Shown here piece by piece: positions 18,330 through 25,827 of a stretch of DNA of 62,697 nucleotides (its first letter is position 1; each line of letters starts with the position of its first letter). The stretch is taken from NCBI GenBank assembly GCA_038207425.1, contig JBBQZU010000020.1, positions 1 through 62,697 on the forward strand. Reading direction: 5' to 3'. Origin of the DNA: JBBQZU01 sp038207425 (GTDB lineage: Bacteria; Bacteroidota; Bacteroidia; Flavobacteriales_D; Cryomorphaceae). The notes beneath the pieces were generated by a model. The model searched no databases, was not told where the DNA came from, and saw nothing but the letters and a program-made list of their open reading frames with translations. The position numbers were made by a program, and so were the translations under genes.

Positions 18330-18392
18330 ATGAAAATTAACGCCACCCATTTCCATCATAGCCATTTCGCGGAGCACTCCGGGAGCATGTGA
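18330..18392 (+). CDS. hisL: his operon leader peptide
   Basis: This 20-codon reading frame, M-K-I-N-A-T-H-F-H-H-S-H-F-A-E-H-S-G-S-M, contains five histidines, four of them within six codons (18348-18365). It lies between the operon promoter and a strong hairpin terminator, the classical layout of transcription attenuation. When charged His-tRNA is scarce the ribosome stalls on the His cluster and the terminator should not form. The predicted start of transcription is about 5 bases upstream of the ATG, so the leader is translated from a nearly leaderless message. It is too short for routine gene finding. Confidence 0.85.
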   Translation: MKINATHFHHSHFAEHSGSM

Positions 18393-18424
18393 TGGTATAG
18401 AAAAAATGGTGTAACCCATATTCG

Positions 18425-18459
18425 AAAACCCTGTCAGCTCCGGCCCGACAGGGTTTTTT
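18425..18459 (+). terminator. his operon attenuator terminator
   Basis: AAAACCCTGTC at 18425-18435 and GACAGGGTTTT at 18447-18457 form an 11-bp stem running into six T. GCTCCG within the loop region (18436-18441) is exactly complementary to CGGAGC at 18370-18375 in the leader frame, and GCTCC also to GGAGC at 18382-18386. This offers an alternative, antiterminating pairing when the ribosome stalls upstream. hisG starts 22 bp after the hairpin. Confidence 0.85.
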
Positions 18460-18480
18460 GTTTTTAATTAAATCCATATA

Positions 18481-19341
18481 ATGAACCAAACAACACTTAA
18501 GCTCGCAATACAAAAAGGTGGCCGCCTTAGCGAAAAAAGCAATGAACTGCTCGCTCAATGCGGCATCAAAGTAATAAACGGTGGTAAGCTAAAGGCCGAA
18601 GCATCAAACTTCCCACTCGAAGTGCTGTACCTGCGTGATGATGATATACCGCAGTATGTAGCCGATGGAGTTGCCGACCTAGGTATCGTGGGCGAAAATG
18701 TGCTGCTCGAAAAATCCAAACAACTCATCATAACCGAGCGGCTGGATTTCGGAAAGTGCAGGCTATCACTCGCTGTAAAAAGAGAAGAGATTTACTTCGG
18801 AATTTCCTGGCTCAATAAACGCAAAATAGCAACGAGTTACCCCAATATTGTGCGGCAATTCCTCAAGGAACAAAACCTCACTGCCGAGATAGAAGAAATA
18901 AGCGGCAGCGTAGAAATAGCGCCTGGCATAGGTCTCGCTGATGCCGTGGTAGATATAGTAAGTACTGGCAGCACGCTCCTGGCAAACGGTCTCCGCGAAG
19001 TGGAAACCATCATGCGAAGCAGTGCGGTGCTTGCGCAAAATAGCAACCTGAGCACTGAAAAACTGGCGCTTACAAGTCAGCTCATCTTCAGAATACGCGC
19101 TGTAAAAAACGCCGCCAAAAACAAATACATTCTTCTCAATGCGCCAAATGATAGCATAAAAACAATCACCGACCTGATACCCGGAATGAAAAGCCCTACA
19201 ATATTACCACTGGCCCGCGAAGGTTGGTGCAGCCTGCACTCCGTGGTACAGGAAGACGAATTCTGGGAGGTGATTGACAAGCTGAAAGATGCCGGCGCCG
19301 AAGGTATACTGGTATGCAATATTGAAAAAATGATACTTTGA
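18481..19341 (+). CDS. hisG: ATP phosphoribosyltransferase, long form (HisG)
   Basis: This 286-residue enzyme makes the first committed step of histidine synthesis (ATP + PRPP to phosphoribosyl-ATP). The N-terminal catalytic domain shows KLAIQKGGRLSEKS and the PRPP-binding loop VEIAPGIGLADAVVDIVSTGSTL (about 141-163). The C-terminal ACT-like regulatory domain (about 205-286, ending DAGAEGILVCNIEKMIL) marks the long, histidine-inhibited form that needs no HisZ. First gene of the operon, under the attenuator; the stop overlaps the beginning of the hisD region. Confidence 0.96.
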   Translation: MNQTTLKLAIQKGGRLSEKSNELLAQCGIKVINGGKLKAEASNFPLEVLYLRDDDIPQYVADGVADLGIVGENVLLEKSKQLIITERLDFGKCRLSLAVKREEIYFGISWLNKRKIATSYPNIVRQFLKEQNLTAEIEEISGSVEIAPGIGLADAVVDIVSTGSTLLANGLREVETIMRSSAVLAQNSNLSTEKLALTSQLIFRIRAVKNAAKNKYILLNAPNDSIKTITDLIPGMKSPTILPLAREGWCSLHSVVQEDEFWEVIDKLKDAGAEGILVCNIEKMIL

Positions 19342-19343
19342 AA

Positions 19344-20648
19344 ATGCTGACATACTACTACCCTGAATCACATAGATGGCAAGAACTTTGCACCAGACCT
19401 TCATTGCAAAATGAAAATATCAACGCATCTGTAAACGCTATTCTCCTTGGTGTAAAACTGCGCGGCGATGCTGCGCTTTACGAATTTTCAGAGCGGTTTG
19501 ATAAATGTAAAATTACTTCCCTAAAATTACCGTCAGAAAGCATCCGGGATTCTGGCAAAGAAATTAGTAAACCACTCAAGGATGCAATGGAACTCGCTGC
19601 AACGAACATTAGGGCTTTTCACGCAAGTCAATTTGAATCCGTAAATTTTGTAGACACCATGCCGGGTGTGCGCTGCTGGCGCAAAAGTATACCCATCGCG
19701 AAAGTAGGGCTTTACATACCCGGAGGCACAGCGCCGCTATTCTCATCGCTCCTGATGCTCGGCATACCCGCCACCCTTGCAGGCTGTCGCGAAATTGTGG
19801 TGTGCACACCGCCCAACCGCGGTGGCAATGTTGCGCCAACCATCAGATATGCCGCATCAATGCTTGGTATTGAAAATATCTACACGGTGGGTGGTGCGCA
19901 AGCAATCGCGGCAATGGCCTACGGTACAGAATCTATTCCTTCGATCGATAAAATTTTCGGACCGGGAAACCAATGGGTCACCACCGCCAAACTAAAAGTG
20001 CAGCAGCAAGGCACCGCTATCGACATGCCCGCAGGGCCCAGCGAGGTGCTCGTAATTGCCGATGCGCAGAGCAATGCCGCATTTGTAGTGGCCGACTTGC
20101 TCAGCCAGGCCGAGCACGGCGCTGACAGTCAGGTGATACTCGTAATAAGCGAAGAACGCGGAAAAGCAATAGATTTTATTGAGCAAATAAATGAGAATAT
20201 TCTTGCCCAGTTGGCCTTGCTTTCGCGAAAAAATATTGCCGAAGAAGCGCTCTCAAATAGTAAAATAATTCTATTCAATTCTGATTACGAAGCATTGGCC
20301 TTTTCAAATTTCTACGCTCCGGAGCACCTTATTATTGCTACAGAAAATGCCCGCTCTCTGGCAGAAAATGTTACACAGGCAGGCAGCGTTTTCATCGGCC
20401 CATGGAGTTGTGAGAGCGCCGGTGACTATGCCAGTGGCACCAACCACACCTTGCCCACCAATGGCTTCGCAAGGAGCTATTCCGGTGTTTCACTAGAAAG
20501 CTTTATGAAAAAAGTAACTTTTCAGGAATTGAGTAAAGAAGGCATTATAGGATTAGGCCCTGCCATAGAATTGCTGGCAGAAGCAGAAGGACTTGATGCA
20601 CATAAAAACGCTGTTTCCATACGACTAAAAACTTTGCAAAATGATTGA
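19344..20648 (+). CDS. hisD: Histidinol dehydrogenase (HisD)
   Basis: This Zn-dependent enzyme oxidises histidinol to histidine in two NAD steps, the last reactions of the pathway. Family landmarks are GLYIPGGTAPLFSSLLMLGIPA, FGPGNQWVTTAK, DMPAGPSEVLVIAD, the metal-ligand region LLSQAEHGADSQV, FYAPEHL and SGTNHTLPT. About 434 residues, normal length. I start at ATG 19344, two bases after the hisG stop; a TTG at 19338 overlapping that stop is the alternative. The 3' end overlaps hisC by 8 bp. Confidence 0.96.
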   Translation: MLTYYYPESHRWQELCTRPSLQNENINASVNAILLGVKLRGDAALYEFSERFDKCKITSLKLPSESIRDSGKEISKPLKDAMELAATNIRAFHASQFESVNFVDTMPGVRCWRKSIPIAKVGLYIPGGTAPLFSSLLMLGIPATLAGCREIVVCTPPNRGGNVAPTIRYAASMLGIENIYTVGGAQAIAAMAYGTESIPSIDKIFGPGNQWVTTAKLKVQQQGTAIDMPAGPSEVLVIADAQSNAAFVVADLLSQAEHGADSQVILVISEERGKAIDFIEQINENILAQLALLSRKNIAEEALSNSKIILFNSDYEALAFSNFYAPEHLIIATENARSLAENVTQAGSVFIGPWSCESAGDYASGTNHTLPTNGFARSYSGVSLESFMKKVTFQELSKEGIIGLGPAIELLAEAEGLDAHKNAVSIRLKTLQND

Positions 20649-21681
20649 TCCACTATCCCTCGTAAGAGAAAACATCACGCAGCTTCGCCCATACTCAAGT
20701 GCACGTAGCGAGTACAGCGGCAAGGCGAAGATATGGCTCGACGCCAATGAAAATCCGGTGGGAAACAATGGACTAAACCGATACCCAGACCCTACGCAAC
20801 AAAAACTCCGCAATAGACTAAGCGAACTGAAAAAAATAAATAGCGACCATATATTTCTCGGAAACGGAAGCGATGAGCCAATTGACCTACTTATTCGCGC
20901 ATTCTGTGAACCCCACCGCGACAAAGTGCTCATTCTAACCCCCACCTATGGGATGTATCGGGTGAGTGCAGCGATCAATGCAGTGGAGGTAATTGCACTC
21001 CCTCTCAATGAAGAATTTCAGCCCGACGTAGCTGCCATACTGAACCTTACAGCAAATGATTACGCCATAAAAATTCTATTTATCTGCTCACCAAATAATC
21101 CAACAGGAAATCTTATGAATCCTGAGTCAATTAATGCGATACTCGAGAATTTCAATGGCATTGTGGTTATCGATGAAGCCTATATTGATTTTTCGAAGAG
21201 CGAAAGTTATACAACTCAAATTGAAAAGCACCCTTGTATGGTGGTGCTGCAAACCCTTAGCAAAGCATGGGCAATGGCAGGTATAAGGCTGGGAATTGCT
21301 TATGCATCAAAACCAATAATTCGCGTACTGAACCGAATCAAGCCGCCATATAACATCAATGCGCTTACTCAACGTGAAGCACTGTTGAACCTTGCAAAAC
21401 CTGAAGAAATGAAATTGGGTGTGAGCACTATCATTTCCGAAAGGAAACGGGTGGAAGAATGTCTGCGTGGTATGTCGTTCTTCATAAAAATATACCCTTC
21501 TGATGCCAATTTCATTTTTGTAGTTTGTGCTGAGGCAAACTATCTCTATACATTTCTGGCAGAAAGGGGTATTATCATCAGAAACCGCAGCATCGATATG
21601 CCCGGAGCCCTAAGAATTACCGTTGGAACGACTGATGAAAACAACCAATTAATTTCAGCACTAAAACAATTTAAAGCATGA
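20641..21681 (+). CDS. hisC: Histidinol-phosphate aminotransferase (HisC)
   Basis: This 346-residue PLP enzyme converts imidazole-acetol phosphate to histidinol phosphate. Substrate and cofactor motifs are visible: DANENPVG, GNGSDEPIDLLIRAF, SPNNPTGN, VVIDEAYIDF, and the Schiff-base lysine in TLSKAWAMAGIRLG. It is a class I/II fold-type I aminotransferase of usual length. The start overlaps hisD by 8 bp and the stop overlaps hisB by 4 bp, indicating translational coupling. Confidence 0.96.
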   Translation: MIDPLSLVRENITQLRPYSSARSEYSGKAKIWLDANENPVGNNGLNRYPDPTQQKLRNRLSELKKINSDHIFLGNGSDEPIDLLIRAFCEPHRDKVLILTPTYGMYRVSAAINAVEVIALPLNEEFQPDVAAILNLTANDYAIKILFICSPNNPTGNLMNPESINAILENFNGIVVIDEAYIDFSKSESYTTQIEKHPCMVVLQTLSKAWAMAGIRLGIAYASKPIIRVLNRIKPPYNINALTQREALLNLAKPEEMKLGVSTIISERKRVEECLRGMSFFIKIYPSDANFIFVVCAEANYLYTFLAERGIIIRNRSIDMPGALRITVGTTDENNQLISALKQFKA

Positions 21682-22766
21682 AAAAAGTGCTATTCATAGA
21701 CCGCGACGGAACAATAATCCGCGAAACGGAAGATGAGCAAATTGACAATTTTGAAAAAATGCGGTTTTTGCCTGGAGCCATCAGCAACATCGCAAAAATA
21801 GCCGCTGAAACAGACTACCTACTGGTAATGGTCACTAATCAGGATGGGCTCGGCTCTGATTCATTCCCCGAAGCGCACTTCTGGCCTGTACACAACAAAA
21901 TGCTCCAAATACTGGAAGATGAAGGCATTCGATTCCACGAAATACTCATAGACCCCACACGACCCGCCGACAACGCACCCACCCGCAAACCCGGTACCGC
22001 TATGCTCACGCACTACATGAAAGGCCATTTTGATCTCGATAACTCAGTGGTAATTGGCGATAGGGCTACGGATGTACAACTTGCCCAAAATCTCGGTTGC
22101 AAAGCCATCTTTATTGGTGCAAACACCCAAATAGGTGCTGCGCTTTGCACCACTTCATGGGAAGCAATTTATAAATATTTGCGCGGTAAAAGCCGCCTTG
22201 CCGATGTGCACAGAAAAACTACTGAAACTGAAATTCAGATCACCATAAATCTCGATGGTAACGGAATGAGCACAATTCAGACCGGAATCGGATTTTTCGA
22301 TCATATGCTCGGACAGCTTTCGCGCCACGGTGGGATAGATTTGGACATAAAGGTAACCGGCGATTTGCACATTGACGAGCACCATACCATTGAGGATACC
22401 GCCCTGGCATTGGGCGAAGCTTTCAGCCGTGCGATAGGCAGCGCCAAAGGCATGCAGCGATACGGATTTCTATTGCCTATGGATGATGCCATGGCGCAGG
22501 TAGCCATTGACTTCGGAGGCAGACCATGGCTGGAATGGGATGTTACCTTCACCCGCGAAAAAATTGGTGAGATGCCTACAGAAATGTTCAAACACTTCTT
22601 CAAGAGCTTTTGCGATGCAGCGCGATGCAATTTAAACATTGCTGCAAATGGTGAGAATGAACACCACAAAATTGAAGCAATTTTTAAAGCCTGGGCACGC
22701 GCCATTCGCATGGCCGTAACCCGCATCGGCAGCAGCGATATACCAAGTACCAAAGGCGCACTATGA
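21678..22766 (+). CDS. hisB: Bifunctional histidinol-phosphatase / imidazoleglycerol-phosphate dehydratase (HisB)
   Basis: The protein has 362 residues with two domains. The N-terminal HAD phosphatase (about 1-165) has the nucleophile motif FIDRDGTI and later VVIGDRATDVQLA. The C-terminal dehydratase (about 172-362) has the metal-binding GFFDHMLGQLSRHG and HIDEHHTIEDTALALG and a second pair, FFKSFCDAARCNLN...GENEHHKIEAIFKAWARAI. Together they perform steps 7 and 9, so no separate hisN is needed. The zinc loop of E. coli HisB-N (CxHx5CxC) is replaced here by DPTRPADNAPTRKPG, without Cys or His. Confidence 0.96.
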   Translation: MKKVLFIDRDGTIIRETEDEQIDNFEKMRFLPGAISNIAKIAAETDYLLVMVTNQDGLGSDSFPEAHFWPVHNKMLQILEDEGIRFHEILIDPTRPADNAPTRKPGTAMLTHYMKGHFDLDNSVVIGDRATDVQLAQNLGCKAIFIGANTQIGAALCTTSWEAIYKYLRGKSRLADVHRKTTETEIQITINLDGNGMSTIQTGIGFFDHMLGQLSRHGGIDLDIKVTGDLHIDEHHTIEDTALALGEAFSRAIGSAKGMQRYGFLLPMDDAMAQVAIDFGGRPWLEWDVTFTREKIGEMPTEMFKHFFKSFCDAARCNLNIAANGENEHHKIEAIFKAWARAIRMAVTRIGSSDIPSTKGAL

Positions 22767-23341
22767 TTGCTATCGTAAAATACAATGCGGGCAATGTGCG
22801 CTCTGTGCACAACGCCCTGAAGCGGTTGGGTGTGGATGCTGTAATTACCGACAGCAGCGAAGCATTGCAACGCGCCGATAAAGTAATTTTTCCAGGAGTG
22901 GGCGAAGCCGGATCAGCCATGCAATACCTTCGCAATACCGGACTGGATCGCACTATAAAAAACCTCAATCAACCCTTTCTGGGCATCTGTTTGGGCATGC
23001 AGTTGCTCTGCGCTGAAAGTGAAGAAGGCAATACATCCTGCATCGGAATATTTCCTGAAAAAACGAGCCGTTTTCAGGATGGTGTGAAAATTCCACATAT
23101 GGGCTGGAACAGCATCGAATCCTTGCAAGGTCAACTTTTCAAGGGCATCAAACCCGGGTGCGATATGTATTTTGTGCACAGCTATTTTGTGCCTGCGGGA
23201 AAATGGAGCATCGCAACGTGCAATTACGGCAGCGCTTTCAGCGCTGCCCTTCAGAAAGATAATTTCTACGGCGTTCAATTTCACCCTGAAAAATCAGGTG
23301 AAGCGGGTGCGCAAATTCTAAAAAATTTCACTGAATTATGA
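22763..23341 (+). CDS. hisH: Imidazole glycerol phosphate synthase, glutaminase subunit (HisH)
   Basis: This 192-residue class I glutamine amidotransferase passes ammonia to HisF. The catalytic triad is visible: nucleophile Cys in GICLGMQLL (about residue 77) and the His-x-Glu pair in GVQFHPEKSG (about 174-176). The oxyanion region IPHMGWN is present. It overlaps hisB and hisA by 4 bp each (ATGA overlaps). Normal length. Confidence 0.96.
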   Translation: MIAIVKYNAGNVRSVHNALKRLGVDAVITDSSEALQRADKVIFPGVGEAGSAMQYLRNTGLDRTIKNLNQPFLGICLGMQLLCAESEEGNTSCIGIFPEKTSRFQDGVKIPHMGWNSIESLQGQLFKGIKPGCDMYFVHSYFVPAGKWSIATCNYGSAFSAALQKDNFYGVQFHPEKSGEAGAQILKNFTEL

Positions 23342-24087
23342 AAGAAAATTCAACCTCAGGAAATCCGAAAATGTGCATCATACCCGCAATTGACATTATG
23401 GGTGGCAAATGCGTGAGGCTCACCAAAGGAATTTTTGATTCACAGATTATTTACAACCACGACCCGCTCGAAGTAGCCCTCGCATTTGAAGGTGCCGGCC
23501 TTCGATACCTGCACCTCGTTGACCTGGACGGCGCCAGACATGGAAAGGTAGTTAATTGGAAAGCACTGGAGCGAATCGCTTCGCGAACTTCTCTAAAAAT
23601 AGACTTTAGTGGTGGCTTAAAAACTGAGCTGGATTTGCAAACCGCATTTGGAAGCGGTGCCCGGCAAATTACAGCCGGCAGCATAGCCTTAGACAAACCA
23701 GAACAAGTGTATCTCTGGCTTGATTTGTATGGGCCCGAAGCCATCATTATCGGTGCTGACGTACACCACCGAAAAATTGCGACCCAAGGCTGGTTAAAGA
23801 CTTCTGACCGCGACATCATCGAATTGATTGATGAATTTTCGCGAAAGGGATTTCAGCAATTCATGTGCACCGATATTGCCAAAGACGGCATGCTTCAAGG
23901 ACCATCGATGCCACTCTACCACGAAATTTGTGCGGCTTTTCCTGAAAGTAAAATCATTGCCAGCGGAGGCGTGAGCAATGTGAGCGATCTGGAAAATCTC
24001 TCGGCGATTGGTTTGCATGGAGCCATTGTAGGAAAAGCCATCTACGAAGGACGAGTAACCCTTAAAGAACTCTCTCTGCTATGTTGA
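23338..24087 (+). CDS. hisA: ProFAR isomerase (HisA)
   Basis: This 249-residue TIM-barrel isomerase opens the ribose ring of ProFAR. It shows IIPAIDIMGGKCVRLTKG with the catalytic Asp, the central KIDFSGGLKT, the second catalytic Asp in CTDIAKDGMLQGPS, and phosphate loops ASGGVSN and GAIVGKAIYEGR. About 11 extra residues (MKENSTSGNPK) precede the usual start MCIIPAID. The ATG at 23338 overlaps the hisH stop as elsewhere in the operon, while an internal ATG just before CIIPAID would give the typical length. Overlaps hisF by 7 bp. Confidence 0.95.
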   Translation: MKENSTSGNPKMCIIPAIDIMGGKCVRLTKGIFDSQIIYNHDPLEVALAFEGAGLRYLHLVDLDGARHGKVVNWKALERIASRTSLKIDFSGGLKTELDLQTAFGSGARQITAGSIALDKPEQVYLWLDLYGPEAIIIGADVHHRKIATQGWLKTSDRDIIELIDEFSRKGFQQFMCTDIAKDGMLQGPSMPLYHEICAAFPESKIIASGGVSNVSDLENLSAIGLHGAIVGKAIYEGRVTLKELSLLC

Positions 24088-24833
24088 AAAAGAGAATTAT
24101 TCCTTGTTTGGATATTAAAGACGGACGCACAGTAAAAGGCGTAAACTTTGTAAACCTGCGCGATGCCGGCGACCCGGCGCAACTCGCTGAACTCTACGCC
24201 GCGCATGGTGCTGATGAGCTGGTCTTCCTGGACATCACCGCTTCTATTCACCAGCGCAAAACGCTCGCTGTACTTGTGGAGCGCATTGCTGAACGCATTG
24301 ATATTCCATTTACCGTAGGTGGTGGTATAAGCAGTACCGAAGATGTAAGAGCGCTCTTGCAAGCCGGTGCCGACAAAATAAGTGTGAACTCTTCGGTAAT
24401 ACGTAGACCTGAATTAATCAACGAAATAAGCAGCGAATTTGGCAACCAATGTCTCGTGGTGGCCATAGATGCAAAAGGCGAAAATGGTAAATGGGAAGTA
24501 TATATTGACGGTGGGCGCACGGCAACAAGAATAAGCGCTATTCATTGGGCACAGGAAGCACAAAGTCGCGGTGCGGGCGAAATTCTTCTAACATCAATGA
24601 ACCGCGATGGAACAAAATCAGGATTTGACCACCATTTGGTACACGCCATTTGCGATGCTGTAAATCTGCCCGTAATTGCATCCGGAGGAGCAGGGTCTGT
24701 TGATCATTTCGTTGATTTATTCTCAAATACCAACGTCGATGCAGCGCTGGCAGCGGGCATATTTCATTTTGGCGAAATAACCATTCCTGAATTAAAAAAT
24801 TATTTAATTAAATCAAATATTCCAGTTCGATGA
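24081..24833 (+). CDS. hisF: Imidazole glycerol phosphate synthase, cyclase subunit (HisF)
   Basis: This 250-residue TIM barrel uses HisH-derived ammonia to form imidazole glycerol phosphate and AICAR. Landmarks: RIIPCLDIKDGRTVKGVNF with the catalytic Asp, ELVFLDITAS, PFTVGGGISS, DKISVNSS, the second catalytic Asp in LLTSMNRDGTKSGFD, and ASGGAGS. It starts inside the end of hisA and its stop overlaps the hisIE start. Confidence 0.96.
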   Translation: MLKKRIIPCLDIKDGRTVKGVNFVNLRDAGDPAQLAELYAAHGADELVFLDITASIHQRKTLAVLVERIAERIDIPFTVGGGISSTEDVRALLQAGADKISVNSSVIRRPELINEISSEFGNQCLVVAIDAKGENGKWEVYIDGGRTATRISAIHWAQEAQSRGAGEILLTSMNRDGTKSGFDHHLVHAICDAVNLPVIASGGAGSVDHFVDLFSNTNVDAALAAGIFHFGEITIPELKNYLIKSNIPVR

Positions 24834-25420
24834 ATCCCAACTTTGAAAAAAACGGTGGTCTGATACCGGCAATTGTTCAGGATGAATATTCACTTGAAGT
24901 ACTCATGCTCGGCTACATGAATCGCGAAGCGCTTGAAGCAACTTTGCACACAGGAAAGGTTACTTTCTTCAGCCGAAGCAAAAACCGGCTTTGGGTGAAG
25001 GGCGAAACATCCGGAAATTTTCTAAATCTCATATCAATCACCGACGATTGCGACCAGGACACGCTTCTGATAAGGGCTGTTCCTCTTGGATCAGTTTGCC
25101 ATACCGGCTCACGTACCTGCTTTGGCGAAAGCTTTGAAGGTAGTTTTTTGCGAAAACTAGAAGCTACCATCAGAGAACGAAAAGAGCTTATGCCTGAAAA
25201 TTCGTATGCAACGCGCTTATTTAATTCAGGGATAAATAAAATAGCACAAAAAGTAGGCGAAGAAGCGGTGGAACTCGTGATAGAAGCACTGGGCGAAGAC
25301 CGTGATAACTTGCTCAACGAAGCCGCCGACTTACTCTTTCATACATTGGTATTACTGCATGCGAAGGGAGTAAATCTTCGCGATGTGGAAGCGGTTCTTG
25401 ATGAAAGAAGTAAAAAATGA
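24830..25420 (+). CDS. hisI: Bifunctional phosphoribosyl-AMP cyclohydrolase / phosphoribosyl-ATP pyrophosphatase (HisIE)
   Basis: The protein has 196 residues. The HisI half (about 1-115) has VTFFSRSKNRLWVKGETSGNFL, the metal-binding DDCDQDTLLIRA and the cysteines of GSVCHTGSRTCF. The HisE half (about 116-196) has the MazG-like acidic motif KVGEEAVELVIEALGE and ADLLFHTLVLL. It carries out steps 2 and 3. Last gene of the operon; a terminator follows 60 bp later. With it every pathway enzyme is encoded here. Confidence 0.96.
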   Translation: MNPNFEKNGGLIPAIVQDEYSLEVLMLGYMNREALEATLHTGKVTFFSRSKNRLWVKGETSGNFLNLISITDDCDQDTLLIRAVPLGSVCHTGSRTCFGESFEGSFLRKLEATIRERKELMPENSYATRLFNSGINKIAQKVGEEAVELVIEALGEDRDNLLNEAADLLFHTLVLLHAKGVNLRDVEAVLDERSKK

Positions 25421-25480
25421 AATGCTATTTATTTCCCTATTTCAATTGCCGAAATTATTATTCTGAGGTGCCGAAATTTC

Positions 25481-25523
25481 AACCCTTTCGGGAATTTAGC
25501 TGGGAAGGGGTTTTGGGTTTTTA
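25481..25523 (+). terminator. his operon terminator
   Basis: AACCCTTTC at 25481-25489 pairs with GAAGGGGTT at 25504-25512 (one G-T pair) around a 14-base loop, followed by TTGGGTTTTT. It is the first plausible terminator after hisIE. Confidence 0.7.
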
Positions 25524-25773
25524 TTGGCTGGTTTTTATTTTAAAATCCCATTGAGCGAATAGAGCGCTTATCGTTGAGAAATACTTGCACATCAAAGTAT
25601 GCATTTCCTGTACTCGAAAAAACCTACTAAAAACCCATTAACAAAAACGGCTTCACCCCAGCTAATAATTGGGCAGAACCCAGGTCCATGGACCATGAAC
25701 ATCAACCTACAACCCAGTTTCCTGAACCCACGACCCTAGGCTCACGACTCAATAAATTCAACCTAACACCTAT

Positions 25774-25823
25774 GTAACAATTTTATCTGTAAAACAGTAT
25801 GCACGTGCACACGGAATTGTTAC
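25774..25823. promoter_or_regulatory. Nested palindromes directly upstream of the giant adhesin start
   Basis: GTAACAATT at 25774-25782 and its exact reverse complement AATTGTTAC at 25815-25823 enclose two smaller palindromes, CTGTAAAACAG (25787-25797, mirror stem CTGT/ACAG) and TGCACGTGCA (25800-25809). The outer arm ends 4 bp before the ATG at 25828. It could be a regulator-binding site or an RNA fold hiding the start codon. Confidence 0.55.
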
Positions 25824-25827
25824 GAAA

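Larger units (their letters stand above)
25421..25827. other. 407-bp intergenic region between his operon and giant adhesin gene
   Basis: No gene was seen. It holds the his terminator, a 12-bp palindrome GGTCCATGGACC at 25683-25694, an AC-rich part with repeated ACCCA/CGACCC/CACGAC words (25675-25755), and the nested palindromes listed separately. Confidence 0.6.
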
